From assembly GCF_000177535.2 (NCBI RefSeq), contig NC_015673.1, positions 2,480,001 through 2,544,000 on the forward strand: a DNA stretch of 64,000 bases. Reading direction: 5' to 3'. The DNA is from Corynebacterium resistens DSM 45100 (GTDB lineage Bacteria > Actinomycetota > Actinomycetes > Mycobacteriales > Mycobacteriaceae). Below, piece by piece: positions 26,604 through 36,082 of this stretch (position 1 is its first letter; each line of letters starts with the position of its first letter). The translations under genes were made by a program, and so were the position numbers. The notes beneath the pieces were generated by a model that was not told where the DNA came from, made no database searches, and worked only from the letters and a program-made list of their open reading frames with translations.

Positions 26604-27925
26604 CGCAAGCTCGCTACCGCGCGCACCATGTGATCCACGTCGTGCGCCGTGTTGTGCGGGGCCAGCCCCACTGCAACCGCCCCGCCCAACGCAGAATCTT
26701 CAAATACACCCATCCGGCTCAACAGCATCGATTCCCCTGGCCGGACCACGCCCGTCACCACACCACTGGCCAGCAAACGCTGCTCCACCACTGGCGCTGG
26801 CACTCCGTCTACCATGAACGCGAAGCGCGGCACTCGGTCCACCGCATCGAATGCCCCGTGCACACCGTGCTCGCCATCGTCATTCGCCACATCGCCATCC
26901 ACACCAATTACATGCACCGTGCCCAAAGCTTGCAGCCCCTCCACAGCCCGGCGCGCGAGGTTGGTCAGGTGTTTGCTCAGCTGGGGCAGGCCACTTCTTA
27001 CCCGACGCCGACGAGTCCCCCGCGCCGCGTCATCCAACACGGCCAAGTGGTCAATGGCCTCGGGAACCGCACCTAGCAAACCTTCCGATACTCCACCGAT
27101 TTCTAGCAGTTCCCGGGCTTCCTCCAGCGATGGTCCGCGCACCACATCTTTAGCCTTGAAGTACGGCACCAAGCTACGCAGTGTCTTCTGATCGCGGAAA
27201 ACCAGTGCTCCCACGCTCGGCCCGCCCAGGCTGGACATATCCAGCGCCACCACGTCCGCCCTCAGCTCATCGAGCACCACCGGACGGTACGGCGCGTAGG
27301 AGTTCACGTCCACCACCAGCAGCGCATTACTTTTAGCGCGCACGGTTTCAGAGATCGCGCGCACGTTCGTCACGGTCCCTACCAGACGGTTTGCTGCAGA
27401 GACCGCGACCACGGAGGTCTGCGCACCAACCAATTCCGTGTACTGCCAAGCCGGCAACGCACCCGTTCCCAAGTCGGCCTCCGCCCAGCGCACCTTGGCG
27501 CCGTACAGATCAGCGGCACGCTTCCACGGGGTGATGTTCGCGGGGTCGTCGACGCGGGAAAGCACTACTTCCTCACCCAAACGCAGTCGGCGCGAAAGCG
27601 CGGTCGCCAGATTGTCCAGCAAGCTGGCCCGCGATGGACCAATAATCACGCATTCCTTGCGAGCCCCGGTGAGGTCGGCGATCGCGGTGCGCGCGGCGTC
27701 AATAAAAGACTCCCCAACTCGACGGCCCGGCTGTGGCTGGCGTGAATGCGCGCCCCCGCTGGCCTCCTGGGTTTCCAACAGGGGAGCAATGCGGAAGCTG
27801 CGAGCAGCAGCCGACGATACCCGCTCCGGGATTTGCGGGAAATCCTGGGCATTGAGGTAGATCCATCCATCCGCCAAGGATGAATACAGCCCACGGACAC
27901 GCGGAGTATCGAACACAGGTAACAC
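26600..27925 (-). CDS. Cysteine desulfurase-like (class V aminotransferase fold) protein lacking the PLP lysine
   Basis: A 441-residue fold-type I PLP-family protein resembling the VC1184-type cysteine desulfurase-like group and placed like M. tuberculosis Rv3778c. The cofactor Asp appears conserved (LLVVDVNSY, D206). Where the family has Ser-x-x-Lys before a Gly-Pro, this protein reads DMSSLGGPSVGAL (residues 229-241), so the Lys that binds PLP is replaced by Ser232 in my alignment. The usual C-terminal catalytic Cys loop is also not recognisable. It may therefore be catalytically inactive or use another chemistry. It is convergent with the oxidoreductase gene and divergent from wzm. The start at 27925 gives a sensible N-terminus (FDTPRVRGLYSSLADGWIYLN). 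Confidence 0.78.
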   Translation of the reverse strand: MLPVFDTPRVRGLYSSLADGWIYLNAQDFPQIPERVSSAAARSFRIAPLLETQEASGGAHSRQPQPGRRVGESFIDAARTAIADLTGARKECVIIGPSRASLLDNLATALSRRLRLGEEVVLSRVDDPANITPWKRAADLYGAKVRWAEADLGTGALPAWQYTELVGAQTSVVAVSAANRLVGTVTNVRAISETVRAKSNALLVVDVNSYAPYRPVVLDELRADVVALDMSSLGGPSVGALVFRDQKTLRSLVPYFKAKDVVRGPSLEEARELLEIGGVSEGLLGAVPEAIDHLAVLDDAARGTRRRRVRSGLPQLSKHLTNLARRAVEGLQALGTVHVIGVDGDVANDDGEHGVHGAFDAVDRVPRFAFMVDGVPAPVVEQRLLASGVVTGVVRPGESMLLSRMGVFEDSALGGAVAVGLAPHNTAHDVDHMVRAVASLR

Positions 27926-28226
27926 CTTTCGTGAAAGCTCGCGCCTTTGCTCACCTAAAGACGTGACTGATATTAGCGCGCCTCATCATACGGGTCGATT
28001 GTGTGAATTCCATGTGTGCTCCGAACAGCACTGGCACCACCGGGTACGGCGTGGGCTATTAAACAATATCCCCCAGCGCTAGTAGATTGAATGAGTTAAC
28101 AACGGAGTGGCTCGGCCCGCGGCCGGCCAACAAATTGTCCGGTCGACATTCGGGCCGGTCGCCAACCGATACGGCATCGTAGAAGCCCAAAGCACATCAC
28201 GATTAGAGAAGGCACTGGTTAAGTAG
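27926..28226. promoter_or_regulatory. Divergent promoter region of the wzm operon
   Basis: About 300 bp between the divergent PLP-fold gene and wzm. No ORF or RNA gene is evident. The region must drive wzm-wzt and probably fadD and glfT1. Confidence 0.4.
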
Positions 28227-29138
28227 ATGACGGCTAACCCCCAGTCGCAGTCCTCCCGCGAAGCGTTGCACGCTGACATTGAGCGCATGACTGCCGCTAC
28301 GGAACCGCACGACATCCCAGCTTCGAAGTCGCAAACTTTTGCCGCCGCGTGGCGGGACCTCGTCCGCGGCTCCCAGCAGCACGAACTATGGCTGGCGCTG
28401 GGTTGGCAGGATATTAAGCAACGCTACCGGCGCTCCACGTTGGGGCCGTTATGGATCACGATCGCGACCGCCGTCATGGCTATCGCCTTGGGCCTGCTGT
28501 ACTCCCTGCTGTTCCAGCAAGACCTCGCCCGGTTCTTGCCACACGTGGCCGTGGGCCTGATTCTGTGGGGCTTCATCGCCGGCTGTATCAAGGAGGGCGC
28601 GGAGGTCTTCATTGACAACGAAGGCTTGATCAAACAGCTGCCTTCCGCGCTTTCGGTGCACGTCTACCGCCTCGTGTGGAAACAGTTCCTGTTCATGTGC
28701 CACAACCTGGTGATCTGGCTAGCCTTGCTGGCGATTTTCCGAATCCCGGTGGGTTGGAACGTATTGTTGGCGATCCCAGCCATGTTCCTGCTGGTCATTA
28801 ACGGCATTTGGGTCTCCATGTTCTTCGGCATCATCGCCACCCGGTTCCGCGATGTGGCCCCGCTGTTGGACTCGCTGGTTCAGTTGGCTTTCTATATGAC
28901 GCCCATCGTGTGGACTACGACCACCCTTAAGGAGCAAGGCGGGGCTGTCGCAGAACGGGCAAAAATCGCCGAGATTAACCCGCTGTACCACTACCTGGAA
29001 ATTGTCCGCGGCCCAATGATCCACGAGCCAGTTGAGATGTACAGCTGGTGGATCGTTCTGGGCTTCACGGTCTGTGGCTTGATCGCGGCCCTGCTAGTGA
29101 TGCGGCAGTGGCGCTTCCGCGTTTCGTACTGGGTTTAG
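28227..29138 (+). CDS. wzm: ABC transporter permease for lipid-linked galactan export
   Basis: ABC-2 type membrane subunit, 303 residues, corresponding to Rv3783 (Wzm/RfbD). A soluble N-terminal arm (~60 residues) with the ABC-2 motif ELWLALGWQDIKQRYRRS is followed by six predicted helices. In mycobacteria Wzm-Wzt moves decaprenyl-linked galactan across the plasma membrane during arabinogalactan synthesis. The gene starts an apparent operon with wzt 14 bases downstream. The segment WTTTTLKEQGGAVAERAKI between the last helices is the usual periplasmic loop. Assignment is strong because of the linked wzt, glfT1 and dprE genes. Confidence 0.92.
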   Translation: MTANPQSQSSREALHADIERMTAATEPHDIPASKSQTFAAAWRDLVRGSQQHELWLALGWQDIKQRYRRSTLGPLWITIATAVMAIALGLLYSLLFQQDLARFLPHVAVGLILWGFIAGCIKEGAEVFIDNEGLIKQLPSALSVHVYRLVWKQFLFMCHNLVIWLALLAIFRIPVGWNVLLAIPAMFLLVINGIWVSMFFGIIATRFRDVAPLLDSLVQLAFYMTPIVWTTTTLKEQGGAVAERAKIAEINPLYHYLEIVRGPMIHEPVEMYSWWIVLGFTVCGLIAALLVMRQWRFRVSYWV

Positions 29139-29152
29139 GGAAAGGACTAACG

Positions 29153-29941
29153 ATGGTCAGCATTGATACCTACGGCGCCTGCGTGGACTTCCCCATTTTC
29201 GACGCGCGCTCGCGTTCCATGAAGCAAACATTTTTGGGGGCTGCCGGTGGCGCGATCGGGCGCAATAACTCCAATACCGTGATGGTGGAGGCCCTAAAGA
29301 ATGTGAACCTGCACCTCGAAGAAGGCGACCGCGTAGGGCTGGTCGGCCACAACGGCGCTGGTAAGTCCACGCTTTTGCGGTTGCTTTCCGGTATCTACGA
29401 ACCAACCCGCGGTACGGCTGTGGTGCGTGGGCGTGTAGCCCCCGTGTTCGACCTCGGTGTGGGCATGGATCCAGAAATCAGCGGCTACGAAAATATCGTG
29501 ATCCGCGGCCTATTCCTGGGCCAAACCCGCAAGTCGATGCACCGCAAGATGGATGAAATCGCGGAGTTCAGTGAACTCGGTGAGTACCTTTCCATGCCCC
29601 TTCGCACCTACTCCACGGGTATGCGCATTCGCCTGGCCCTGGGCGTGGTGACCAGTATTGACCCAGAGATCCTACTGCTCGATGAAGGCATCGGCGCTGT
29701 TGATGCGGCATTCATGGCCAAAGCCCGCAAGAAACTGACCGAAATGGTGGAGCGCTCAGGCATCCTCGTATTTGCCTCCCACTCCAATGAATTCCTCGCG
29801 CAGTTGTGCGATACAGCACTTTGGATCGATCATGGCGAAGTCCGCCAAGCTGGCCGTGTAGACGATGTAGTAGAGGCCTACGAAGGCCCCGATGCGGGTG
29901 ACCACGTGCGCAGGGTGCTCAAGGAATTGGGGCGGGTTTAG
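29153..29941 (+). CDS. wzt: ABC transporter ATPase for lipid-linked galactan export
   Basis: ATP-binding partner of Wzm, 262 residues, counterpart of Rv3781. Walker A is GHNGAGKST (65-73), the signature helix is YSTGMRIRLAL (the form used in polysaccharide exporters instead of LSGGQ), and Walker B is ILLLDEGIGAVD, with switch His in FASHS. The ATG at 29153 has GGGAAAGG about 8 bases upstream; the longer open frame overlaps wzm and lacks an SD. There is no C-terminal carbohydrate-binding domain, as expected for the mycolata galactan exporter. Confidence 0.93.
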   Translation: MVSIDTYGACVDFPIFDARSRSMKQTFLGAAGGAIGRNNSNTVMVEALKNVNLHLEEGDRVGLVGHNGAGKSTLLRLLSGIYEPTRGTAVVRGRVAPVFDLGVGMDPEISGYENIVIRGLFLGQTRKSMHRKMDEIAEFSELGEYLSMPLRTYSTGMRIRLALGVVTSIDPEILLLDEGIGAVDAAFMAKARKKLTEMVERSGILVFASHSNEFLAQLCDTALWIDHGEVRQAGRVDDVVEAYEGPDAGDHVRRVLKELGRV

Positions 29942-30003
29942 GCTAACCCCGTTTCCCCTAAAAGCCGTGCCCAACGGCTATACACGGCGTACAGTCGATC
30001 GTG

Positions 30004-31752
30004 ATGAACAGCTCACAGAACTCTTCCCAGTCAACCGCATCACAAGCCTTCAATCGCAAGGCATGGTTAGAGCACTATACCGAGGGCACTGCCCCGGATA
30101 TTGAGGGCCTCAACGACCGTGGCGAGACCTTGGTGGAAGTCTTCTGGAAGGCAGTTTCGGAGTTCGGCGATCGCCGCGCCTTCACGTTCTTTGGTAAGGA
30201 AACCTCGTACGAGGAATACGGCGTCGAAGTAAAAAAAGCCGCAGGTGCACTGCAGAAACTTGGTGTGAAACGCGGCGAGCACGTGGCAATCGTGCTGCCC
30301 AACTGCCCGCAGGCGCTCGTGGCGTTCTATGCCGTGTTATCCGTAGGTGCGGTTCCCGTACTGCACAACCCGCTGTACACGACGGCGGAGCTAGAGCACC
30401 CCTTCAATGATCACGCCGCACGCGTGGCTATCGCGTGGAATAAGACTGGCGAGACGATGGAGAAGCTCAAGCAGCGCACGCCTTTGGAAACTGTGGTGGC
30501 TGTCGACATGCTCCAAGCAATGCCGAAGCTGAAGCGCTTGGCCCTGAAACTCCCCATCGGTCCGCTAAAAGCCGCGCGGGAAAAACTCAGCAGCCCTGCT
30601 CCTTCAGCCACACCGTGGGAGGAGTTCCTCGCTAGCGGTAAGCGCTTCGCGCGTTCGTTCACCCCCGTTTCCGTCGACGCCCAAGAGCCCGCCCTCGTGC
30701 TGTACACCTCTGGCACCACCGGCAAGCCCAAAGGCGCGGTGCTGAGCCATGGCAACCTCGTTTCGAACCTCGTTATGGGCGTGACCTGGGTACAGGATCT
30801 GGGCAAGGGGGAAAAGCCGGAAGTGATGCTGGCTGCGCTGCCGATTTTCCACGCTTATGGCTTGACGATGAATATCACGCTGGCGCCTTTCACAGGATCG
30901 GAGCTGGTGCTGCTGCCCGCTCCCGAGATGGCGCTGGTCATGCAGGTGATTAAGAAGCACCACCCCACGTGGCTGCCCGGTGTACCCACTCTGTACGAAA
31001 AGATCATGGATACCGCCGAGGAAAAGGGTGTTTCCTTGAAGGGCATTCGGAACTCCTTCTCCGGTGCCTCGGCTTTGCCGGCGGCTACCGTGCGGCGATG
31101 GGAGGAACTAACCGGTGGCGCGATTGTGGAAGGCTACGGGCTTACGGAGACCTCCCCGATCATTTTGGGCAACCCTTTGGGCAAGGGACGCGAAGGCTAC
31201 ATTGGTGTGCCGTTCCCCAGCACCGAAGTGCGCATTGCCGACCCCGAGAATCCGGCCGAGACCTTGGAAGATGGCGAAGCCGGCGAGCTTCTCGTGCGCG
31301 GGCCACAGGTCTTTAAGGGTTATTTGAACCGGCCGGATGCTACTGCAGAATCCTTCGAGGGTGATTGGTTCCGCACCGGCGATATGGCTGTGATGGAAGC
31401 CGATGGATACGTGCGCATCGCTTCCCGAATCAAGGAGATGATCATCACCGGCGGGTTCAATGTGTACCCCGCTGAGGTTGAAGCTGCGCTAGAAGAGCAC
31501 GAGGATATCGAGCAGGCATGCGTGGTGGGGCTGCCCCGCAGCGATGGCAGCGAGACGGTCGTGGCCGCACTTGTTTTGGCCGATGGCGCGAGAGTCGATG
31601 CGAAGGCGTTCCGAAGCTTCGCCAAGGAGCATCTGACCAGCTACAAGGTGCCGCGCGCGTTCTATGCATTCGAAGAGCTCCCCGCCGATCAGATGGGAAA
31701 GATTCGCCGGCGCGAAGTCAAGGAACTTGTGGAAAAAGTAGCTCAGAACTAG
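30004..31752 (+). CDS. Long-chain fatty acid-CoA ligase (FadD-like, ANL superfamily)
   Basis: Adenylate-forming enzyme that activates fatty acids as acyl-CoA or acyl-AMP, 582 residues. The AMP-binding P-loop YTSGTTGKPKGAVLSH is intact, as are GYGLTETSP, the hinge YVRIASRIKEMI and the C-terminal catalytic Lys region MGKIRRREV. A GTG three bases upstream (30001) is the alternative start. It lies between wzt and glfT1 and is codirectional with them (62 and 79 bases). In a lipophilic species it may feed exogenous fatty acids into lipids; a link to cell-wall galactan is suggested only by position. Confidence 0.9.
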   Translation: MNSSQNSSQSTASQAFNRKAWLEHYTEGTAPDIEGLNDRGETLVEVFWKAVSEFGDRRAFTFFGKETSYEEYGVEVKKAAGALQKLGVKRGEHVAIVLPNCPQALVAFYAVLSVGAVPVLHNPLYTTAELEHPFNDHAARVAIAWNKTGETMEKLKQRTPLETVVAVDMLQAMPKLKRLALKLPIGPLKAAREKLSSPAPSATPWEEFLASGKRFARSFTPVSVDAQEPALVLYTSGTTGKPKGAVLSHGNLVSNLVMGVTWVQDLGKGEKPEVMLAALPIFHAYGLTMNITLAPFTGSELVLLPAPEMALVMQVIKKHHPTWLPGVPTLYEKIMDTAEEKGVSLKGIRNSFSGASALPAATVRRWEELTGGAIVEGYGLTETSPIILGNPLGKGREGYIGVPFPSTEVRIADPENPAETLEDGEAGELLVRGPQVFKGYLNRPDATAESFEGDWFRTGDMAVMEADGYVRIASRIKEMIITGGFNVYPAEVEAALEEHEDIEQACVVGLPRSDGSETVVAALVLADGARVDAKAFRSFAKEHLTSYKVPRAFYAFEELPADQMGKIRRREVKELVEKVAQN

Positions 31753-31831
31753 GGATTGTCTCGCAACTGGGCCTCGTTCCTAGCGCCACGCTGCAACTGA
31801 ATCCGGCTCGTGCTGTGGCAAACTTAATGCC

Positions 31832-32809
31832 ATGTCATTGAGCCGTACTGATTCTGTTGCCGCCGTCATCGTGACCCACAATCGGGTCGAGTTACTGGAG
31901 GCCTCCCTGCGTATGGTCGCCGGGCAGCGCGAGTTGCCTACTGAGGGGGCGGGCGGGGAGCGGCGGGGGGCGCCAAAACCAAAGAAGCAACAGGGCATGG
32001 CGCCGAAGATCGACCACATTATCGTTGTGGATAACGGCGCCGACGAGCGGGTGAAGGCGCTGGTCGAAGATGTGTGTGGCGAACGCGGGGTGTACCTGCC
32101 TTCAAAAACGAACCTAGGTGGTGCGGGTGGTTTCGCCTACGGCTTCTTGACCGCGCTGGCATTGGGTGCGGATGCGATTTGGTGCGCCGATGATGATGGT
32201 CGCCCCGGCGATGAGCATGTGCTCGCCACCCTGCAGCAGGTTGCGGAGCGCGAGGGGTTGGATGAGGTTTCGCCGGTCGTATGCAATATCGACGACCCGG
32301 GCCGCTTGGCGTTTCCACTGCGCCAAGGTTTGGTGTGGCGACGCCGCCTCGATGAGCTCGAGGGCGATTTCCTCCCAGGGATTGCCAGCTTGTTCAATGG
32401 CGCGCTGATCAGCGCTGCCGCGATGGAGATCATCGGCGTACCGGATTACCGGCTGTTTATTCGCGGCGATGAGGTGGAATACCACCGGCGTTTGGTGCGC
32501 TCTGGGTTGAAGTTCGGTACGTGTTTGCGCACGTCATACGTACATCCGGATGGTTCTGCGGAGTTCAAGCCGATTCTTGGTGGAAAGATGCACACGCAAT
32601 ACCCGGATAACGAGTTCAAGCGATTCTTCACCTACCGCAATCGTGGCTATGTGATGAGCCAGCCGGGGATGCGCAAGCTGCTGCCGCAGGAATATGCACG
32701 TTTCGCATGGTTCTTCCTAGTGCAGAACCGGGATGTGAAGGGTTTCCGCGAATGGTTAAAGCTGCACGCTATGGGGCGCCGGGAGGAATTTAGGCGGCCG
32801 GGGAGGTAA
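31832..32809 (+). CDS. glfT1: Galactofuranosyltransferase GlfT1
   Basis: GT2-family enzyme, counterpart of Rv3782, that adds the first galactofuranose residues to decaprenyl-P-P-GlcNAc-Rha in arabinogalactan synthesis, 325 residues. Motifs: AVIVTHNR at the N-terminus, DHIIVVDNGADE, NLGGAGGFAYGF and the metal-binding WCADDDGRPGD; a later DYRLFIRGDEVEYHRR is typical of galactofuranosyltransferases. A basic low-complexity insert (GGERRGAPKPKKQQG) lies at residues ~38-52. The gene ends the wzm-wzt-fadD-glfT1 run. A 113-bp gap follows, with small repeats around gcactac/gcagcac but no clear terminator. Confidence 0.9.
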   Translation: MSLSRTDSVAAVIVTHNRVELLEASLRMVAGQRELPTEGAGGERRGAPKPKKQQGMAPKIDHIIVVDNGADERVKALVEDVCGERGVYLPSKTNLGGAGGFAYGFLTALALGADAIWCADDDGRPGDEHVLATLQQVAEREGLDEVSPVVCNIDDPGRLAFPLRQGLVWRRRLDELEGDFLPGIASLFNGALISAAAMEIIGVPDYRLFIRGDEVEYHRRLVRSGLKFGTCLRTSYVHPDGSAEFKPILGGKMHTQYPDNEFKRFFTYRNRGYVMSQPGMRKLLPQEYARFAWFFLVQNRDVKGFREWLKLHAMGRREEFRRPGR

Positions 32810-32922
32810 AAGCCCGGGGGCTGCGCCTAGAGCAGTGTGCTTTCGGGGCAGCACCTTGGGGCACTACCTTTCGGAAGTGCGCGTGGAGCAACACTTTCCA
32901 GACGTGCACCTATGGCGAGGAG

Positions 32923-33417
32923 TTAGGCAGTGGCCGCGGCCTCTTCTTCGCGCACGCGGAAAATGATGAAGCGCTGGATCAAGAAATTCAAGATCGTTGC
33001 TGCACCTTGTGCAATGACGAAGCTGAATACGCGCACCCAGAAGTCGTTAAGTCCGAAGCCTTCCAGCCAAGGAATTCCAACCTTGTATAGGCCAATCTGG
33101 ACCAGGTAAGTCAACCCGTAGGCGATCATTGTGATCACGAAACGCCGCTTCGACGGCGCCGCGTTGAAAGTCCACCGACGGTTGATCAGATACGCGGTAA
33201 GCGTGCCGAAGATGAAGCCGATCGTCTTCGAGAGGTTATCGGACATCTCGAAAGCAAAGCGTAAAAACAGCGTGGAGCCGAGGTCCACGATCGCCGAAAA
33301 GCCACCCACCAAAATGAAGCGGAACAACGAGGACTCCCAAACCTTTTGGGCAGCAGCGTTTCGTGCGCTCTTCGGCTCCGGGGCAGCGGTGTTTTCTGCC
33401 TTAAGACTTTCTGTCAC
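32923..33417 (-). CDS. GtrA-like membrane protein (second of pair)
   Basis: A 164-residue GtrA/DPMS family protein with four predicted helices and the family segments FILVGGFSAIVDLG and YLINRRWTFN. The GTG start overlaps the stop of the upstream GtrA-like gene by one base (TAGTG), indicating translational coupling. The related M. tuberculosis Rv3789 lies just before dprE1 and has been proposed either as a decaprenyl-phosphoarabinose flippase or as a scaffold for arabinosyltransferases. Which of the two paralogues in this window is the functional counterpart is not clear. Confidence 0.85.
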   Translation of the reverse strand: MTESLKAENTAAPEPKSARNAAAQKVWESSLFRFILVGGFSAIVDLGSTLFLRFAFEMSDNLSKTIGFIFGTLTAYLINRRWTFNAAPSKRRFVITMIAYGLTYLVQIGLYKVGIPWLEGFGLNDFWVRVFSFVIAQGAATILNFLIQRFIIFRVREEEAAATA

Positions 33418-34115
33418 TAGTTTTGGCCTTCCTTGCTGTTCGCCACCCTCGGTTCGATAGTCCGCACTAGCTTCTCCGGTTCGGACTTACTGGAACCGCG
33501 AAACGTCCATAGCTTATTGAAGAGGAAGTTCGCGGGCACAGCCACCATCACGCCGATGAAATTGCCCCAGTAGTCAGGCCGGCGGAAGCCCGTCGAGGAA
33601 TCGAAGATCTCACGTGGCAGCGCCAGTGGTGACTCGGGGTTGACTACCAACGTGGCCACCGCAAGGGTAATCAGAAGACCAAAAATACCCACAGCCATGA
33701 ACTGTGGCAGTTGCTTCCACCACGCCCGCTTTTTAGAATCCTTGAAGGTCCAACGGCGATTCAGCATGAAGTTCCACACATTGGCAACCACAAACGCGAT
33801 AACGCAGAAAACGTGATACCAGCGCATGTGGAATTGGGAGCCCAAAAGGTTAAGAAATGGGTCCTCCGAGCCGATGTGCCATGCCCCGTCAAATAGCTTG
33901 CGCGCCACCACAAACACCGCTTGGTTCACGATGAATCCAGAAGCACCCACGATGCCGAACTGCATGAACTGCCCGAACAGCTTGCGCTTGCGCCCCTGCA
34001 CTTGCTCTGCCTTAGCAGTAGCTTCTGTGTTCGCATTCATGGTCGCTGCAGCGCCTGCTTCTTTAGTTTCGACGCCACGCTCCTCCACGTTCACGTCCTC
34101 AGTAGTCGGTCGCAC
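33417..34115 (-). CDS. GtrA-like membrane protein (first of pair)
   Basis: A 232-residue GtrA family protein with a charged ~45-residue N-terminal extension, then FMQFGIVGASGFIVNQAV and FMLNRRWTFKDS, which mirror the motifs in its downstream neighbour. Four helices are predicted, with an enlarged loop (NPESPLALPREIFDSSTGFRRPDYWGN, split here in description at residues ~165-195) between helices 3 and 4. It is translated just ahead of the second GtrA gene. The two may form a heterodimer in arabinan precursor handling; that is inference from locus and family. Confidence 0.85.
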   Translation of the reverse strand: MRPTTEDVNVEERGVETKEAGAAATMNANTEATAKAEQVQGRKRKLFGQFMQFGIVGASGFIVNQAVFVVARKLFDGAWHIGSEDPFLNLLGSQFHMRWYHVFCVIAFVVANVWNFMLNRRWTFKDSKKRAWWKQLPQFMAVGIFGLLITLAVATLVVNPESPLALPREIFDSSTGFRRPDYWGNFIGVMVAVPANFLFNKLWTFRGSSKSEPEKLVRTIEPRVANSKEGQN

Positions 34116-34290
34116 TCTTATCCTTCGCCGGGGCTGGGGGTCTCATCGATGTGGGGGGAGGAAGCTTAAAACTTCCATCCGCACTTGATCGACTGTCTAG
34201 ATTACGCCCGCCCCGCCAGATTCAATAACAGGCGCGCACATAACACTATGGAAACCACCGGCCACCTGCACAATGTTTGAATAGAGGGGA

Positions 34291-34340
34291 CCTAATCTAA
34301 CACGATCCTGTCAAAGTTGAGGAAACGTGACAGATTAGTG
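34291..34340. repeat. 50-bp direct repeat, copy 1 (right at the AlbA_2 gene stop)
   Basis: Matches 36083-36132 at 47 of 50 positions in the same orientation (begins cctaatctaacacgat, ends gacagattag plus two bases). It contains internal inverted repeats CTAATC/GATTAG and TGTCA/TGACA. The TAA stop of the AlbA_2 gene (34335-34337) lies inside this copy. Confidence 0.92.
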
Positions 34341-36080
34341 CAAGCGGTACTTCGTCGATCGTCCGCCGCCGATTCTCAAAACGGCACCATCCGCCAACAG
34401 CTTTTCGACGCACTTATTTGCCGTCCCCCGGGAAACCCCGCACAACTCCATGATGTCACTTGTCGCCAAATCACCAATCTCCCTCAACCAGGCAAACGCA
34501 ACTTTCTCCATTTGGGCGACATCCGTAGACGAATAAGGGAGCTGATCGGCATTATCCAAAATACGGCGCGCTGGACCTCCCAGTCGCCATACCGGGCCAT
34601 ATGGCTCGATGAGCGGCCGCCCTCCCACTACTGTTTGGCTCCCAGCCTTGAGGGCAATTTTTGCCGATTCAATGCCCGACTGAAGCCCTTGAGCTACCAC
34701 CTTTTCTGTAACGAAGGGCCTTGAAAAGAGCTCGTAGAGGATAATTGCCACGCGATAATCCCGCTGCCGCTGCTCAGGGGTGATCTTAGACATCAGTTCG
34801 AGCACGGGCAGTACTGGTTCGCCACCAGCCAGGGTGGTTTCAATGAAAGCCCCCGCCACCTGCTCAATGATTGGAGGACGATGCCCTACGGCAATCATCG
34901 ATTGATACATGCGATCCACACCCACCCCTTGCTTGTCGACAAGGCCGATTGCACGGAACAAATCTGCGAGGGCAGGGTAACGTGCTGCCCGATTACTTAA
35001 AACATTCTCGGCGGTAATTGAGCCGGGAAAACCACCAGGGCTGCGCACGGTTAGGGTGCTATCTAATTCCACCCAGCGCACATCAATTGTCTCGCTACGA
35101 TTCCAATCGCGATGGATCATTGCATTTAGAAGCGCTTCGCGTACCGCACTATGCGGAACCTGTGGCACCGGCGTATGCACCCAACCTTCCACTAAGGTGT
35201 TGTTTCGGTTCACGACCTTGAGCGACTTTTCAATGAGATCCAGTTGCTCGAGGGCGGACTTCTCGCCCTCTCCAGTCACCCGATTCGTCACAAATCCGCC
35301 GGGGACATCAAACACCGTTAATTCAATGACACTCGATGGCTGGTCAGTAAACAACAGGGCCCCCGCTTGAGTAAGGTTCCCATCCGAATTTAGGGCACCC
35401 AAGCGTAGCAACATTTCTTCCGCCGTCAGGTCCGCAATTGCGGGAGAAAACTGTCGCGCTATTTCGATAGCTCCTGAACGCACATTCGCCACGGTCAGCG
35501 AAGTAGGTTGCGCCATTTCATCGTAGTTCTGCTGTCTTCGCCTGTATTCCCACCACTCAGCACGATCTACTGGGCGACACGAATCGCCGACACGCCAGCG
35601 TAACCGGCCACCGGTATCCTCTACCGGTTCGGGTGAAGAAGCCACGTAGATGACTAAAATCCGCTGACCGTGGACATTTTCTTCCACGATGTCCGGTGCA
35701 ACCTCGATGCCCTCATGGATCCTCTGGCGCAACCAGTCCACATCCAATTCGGTGCCAATAATCTGACCCGTTTTGTTCTCCACCCCGAGGACAAGCGCTC
35801 CACCGTTAGGTGAATTCGCCATACAAGCCACTTCATCGGCAAGTTTCGTTGCGGCAAAGGGATTTTCCCGTTCACCCGGCTCGATGATATGCCCGTTTCG
35901 TCGCCCAGCTTCTTCCTTGAAGTCAATGTGCTGAGTCTCGGAGGTTTTGGTGATGCGCCCATGACTAGCTGAGGACAGAACGAGCTCCACTGCCTGGCGT
36001 AGCGCTTCTCGGTTGTCCGTTGCGTAAACATTTCCCAACCGAATTTCCTCCGTTGACGTGCGCTTTGTTAGAATAGGCAC
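34335..36080 (-). CDS. AlbA_2 (Schlafen-type) / HATPase_c_4 DNA-binding regulator-like protein
   Basis: A 581-residue protein of the divergent AAA_4/AlbA_2 type, often annotated as ATP-binding or RecG-like transcriptional regulator. Residues ~45-185 form the AlbA_2 domain (HIDFKEE, ANSPNGGALVLGVENKTGQ). Residues ~300-420 form the HATPase_c_4-like domain (HSAVREALLNAMIHRDWN and KQGVGVDRMYQSM). A winged helix at the C-terminus contains DIMELCGVSRGTANKCVEKL. The start is GTG at 36080, two bases from the second 50-bp repeat. The gene is bounded on both sides by these repeats and splits the cell-wall locus, so it looks acquired. Such proteins occur in mobile or defence-related contexts, but no partner gene is present here. 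Function unknown. Confidence 0.82.
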   Translation of the reverse strand: MPILTKRTSTEEIRLGNVYATDNREALRQAVELVLSSASHGRITKTSETQHIDFKEEAGRRNGHIIEPGERENPFAATKLADEVACMANSPNGGALVLGVENKTGQIIGTELDVDWLRQRIHEGIEVAPDIVEENVHGQRILVIYVASSPEPVEDTGGRLRWRVGDSCRPVDRAEWWEYRRRQQNYDEMAQPTSLTVANVRSGAIEIARQFSPAIADLTAEEMLLRLGALNSDGNLTQAGALLFTDQPSSVIELTVFDVPGGFVTNRVTGEGEKSALEQLDLIEKSLKVVNRNNTLVEGWVHTPVPQVPHSAVREALLNAMIHRDWNRSETIDVRWVELDSTLTVRSPGGFPGSITAENVLSNRAARYPALADLFRAIGLVDKQGVGVDRMYQSMIAVGHRPPIIEQVAGAFIETTLAGGEPVLPVLELMSKITPEQRQRDYRVAIILYELFSRPFVTEKVVAQGLQSGIESAKIALKAGSQTVVGGRPLIEPYGPVWRLGGPARRILDNADQLPYSSTDVAQMEKVAFAWLREIGDLATSDIMELCGVSRGTANKCVEKLLADGAVLRIGGGRSTKYRLH

Positions 36081-36082
36081 CC

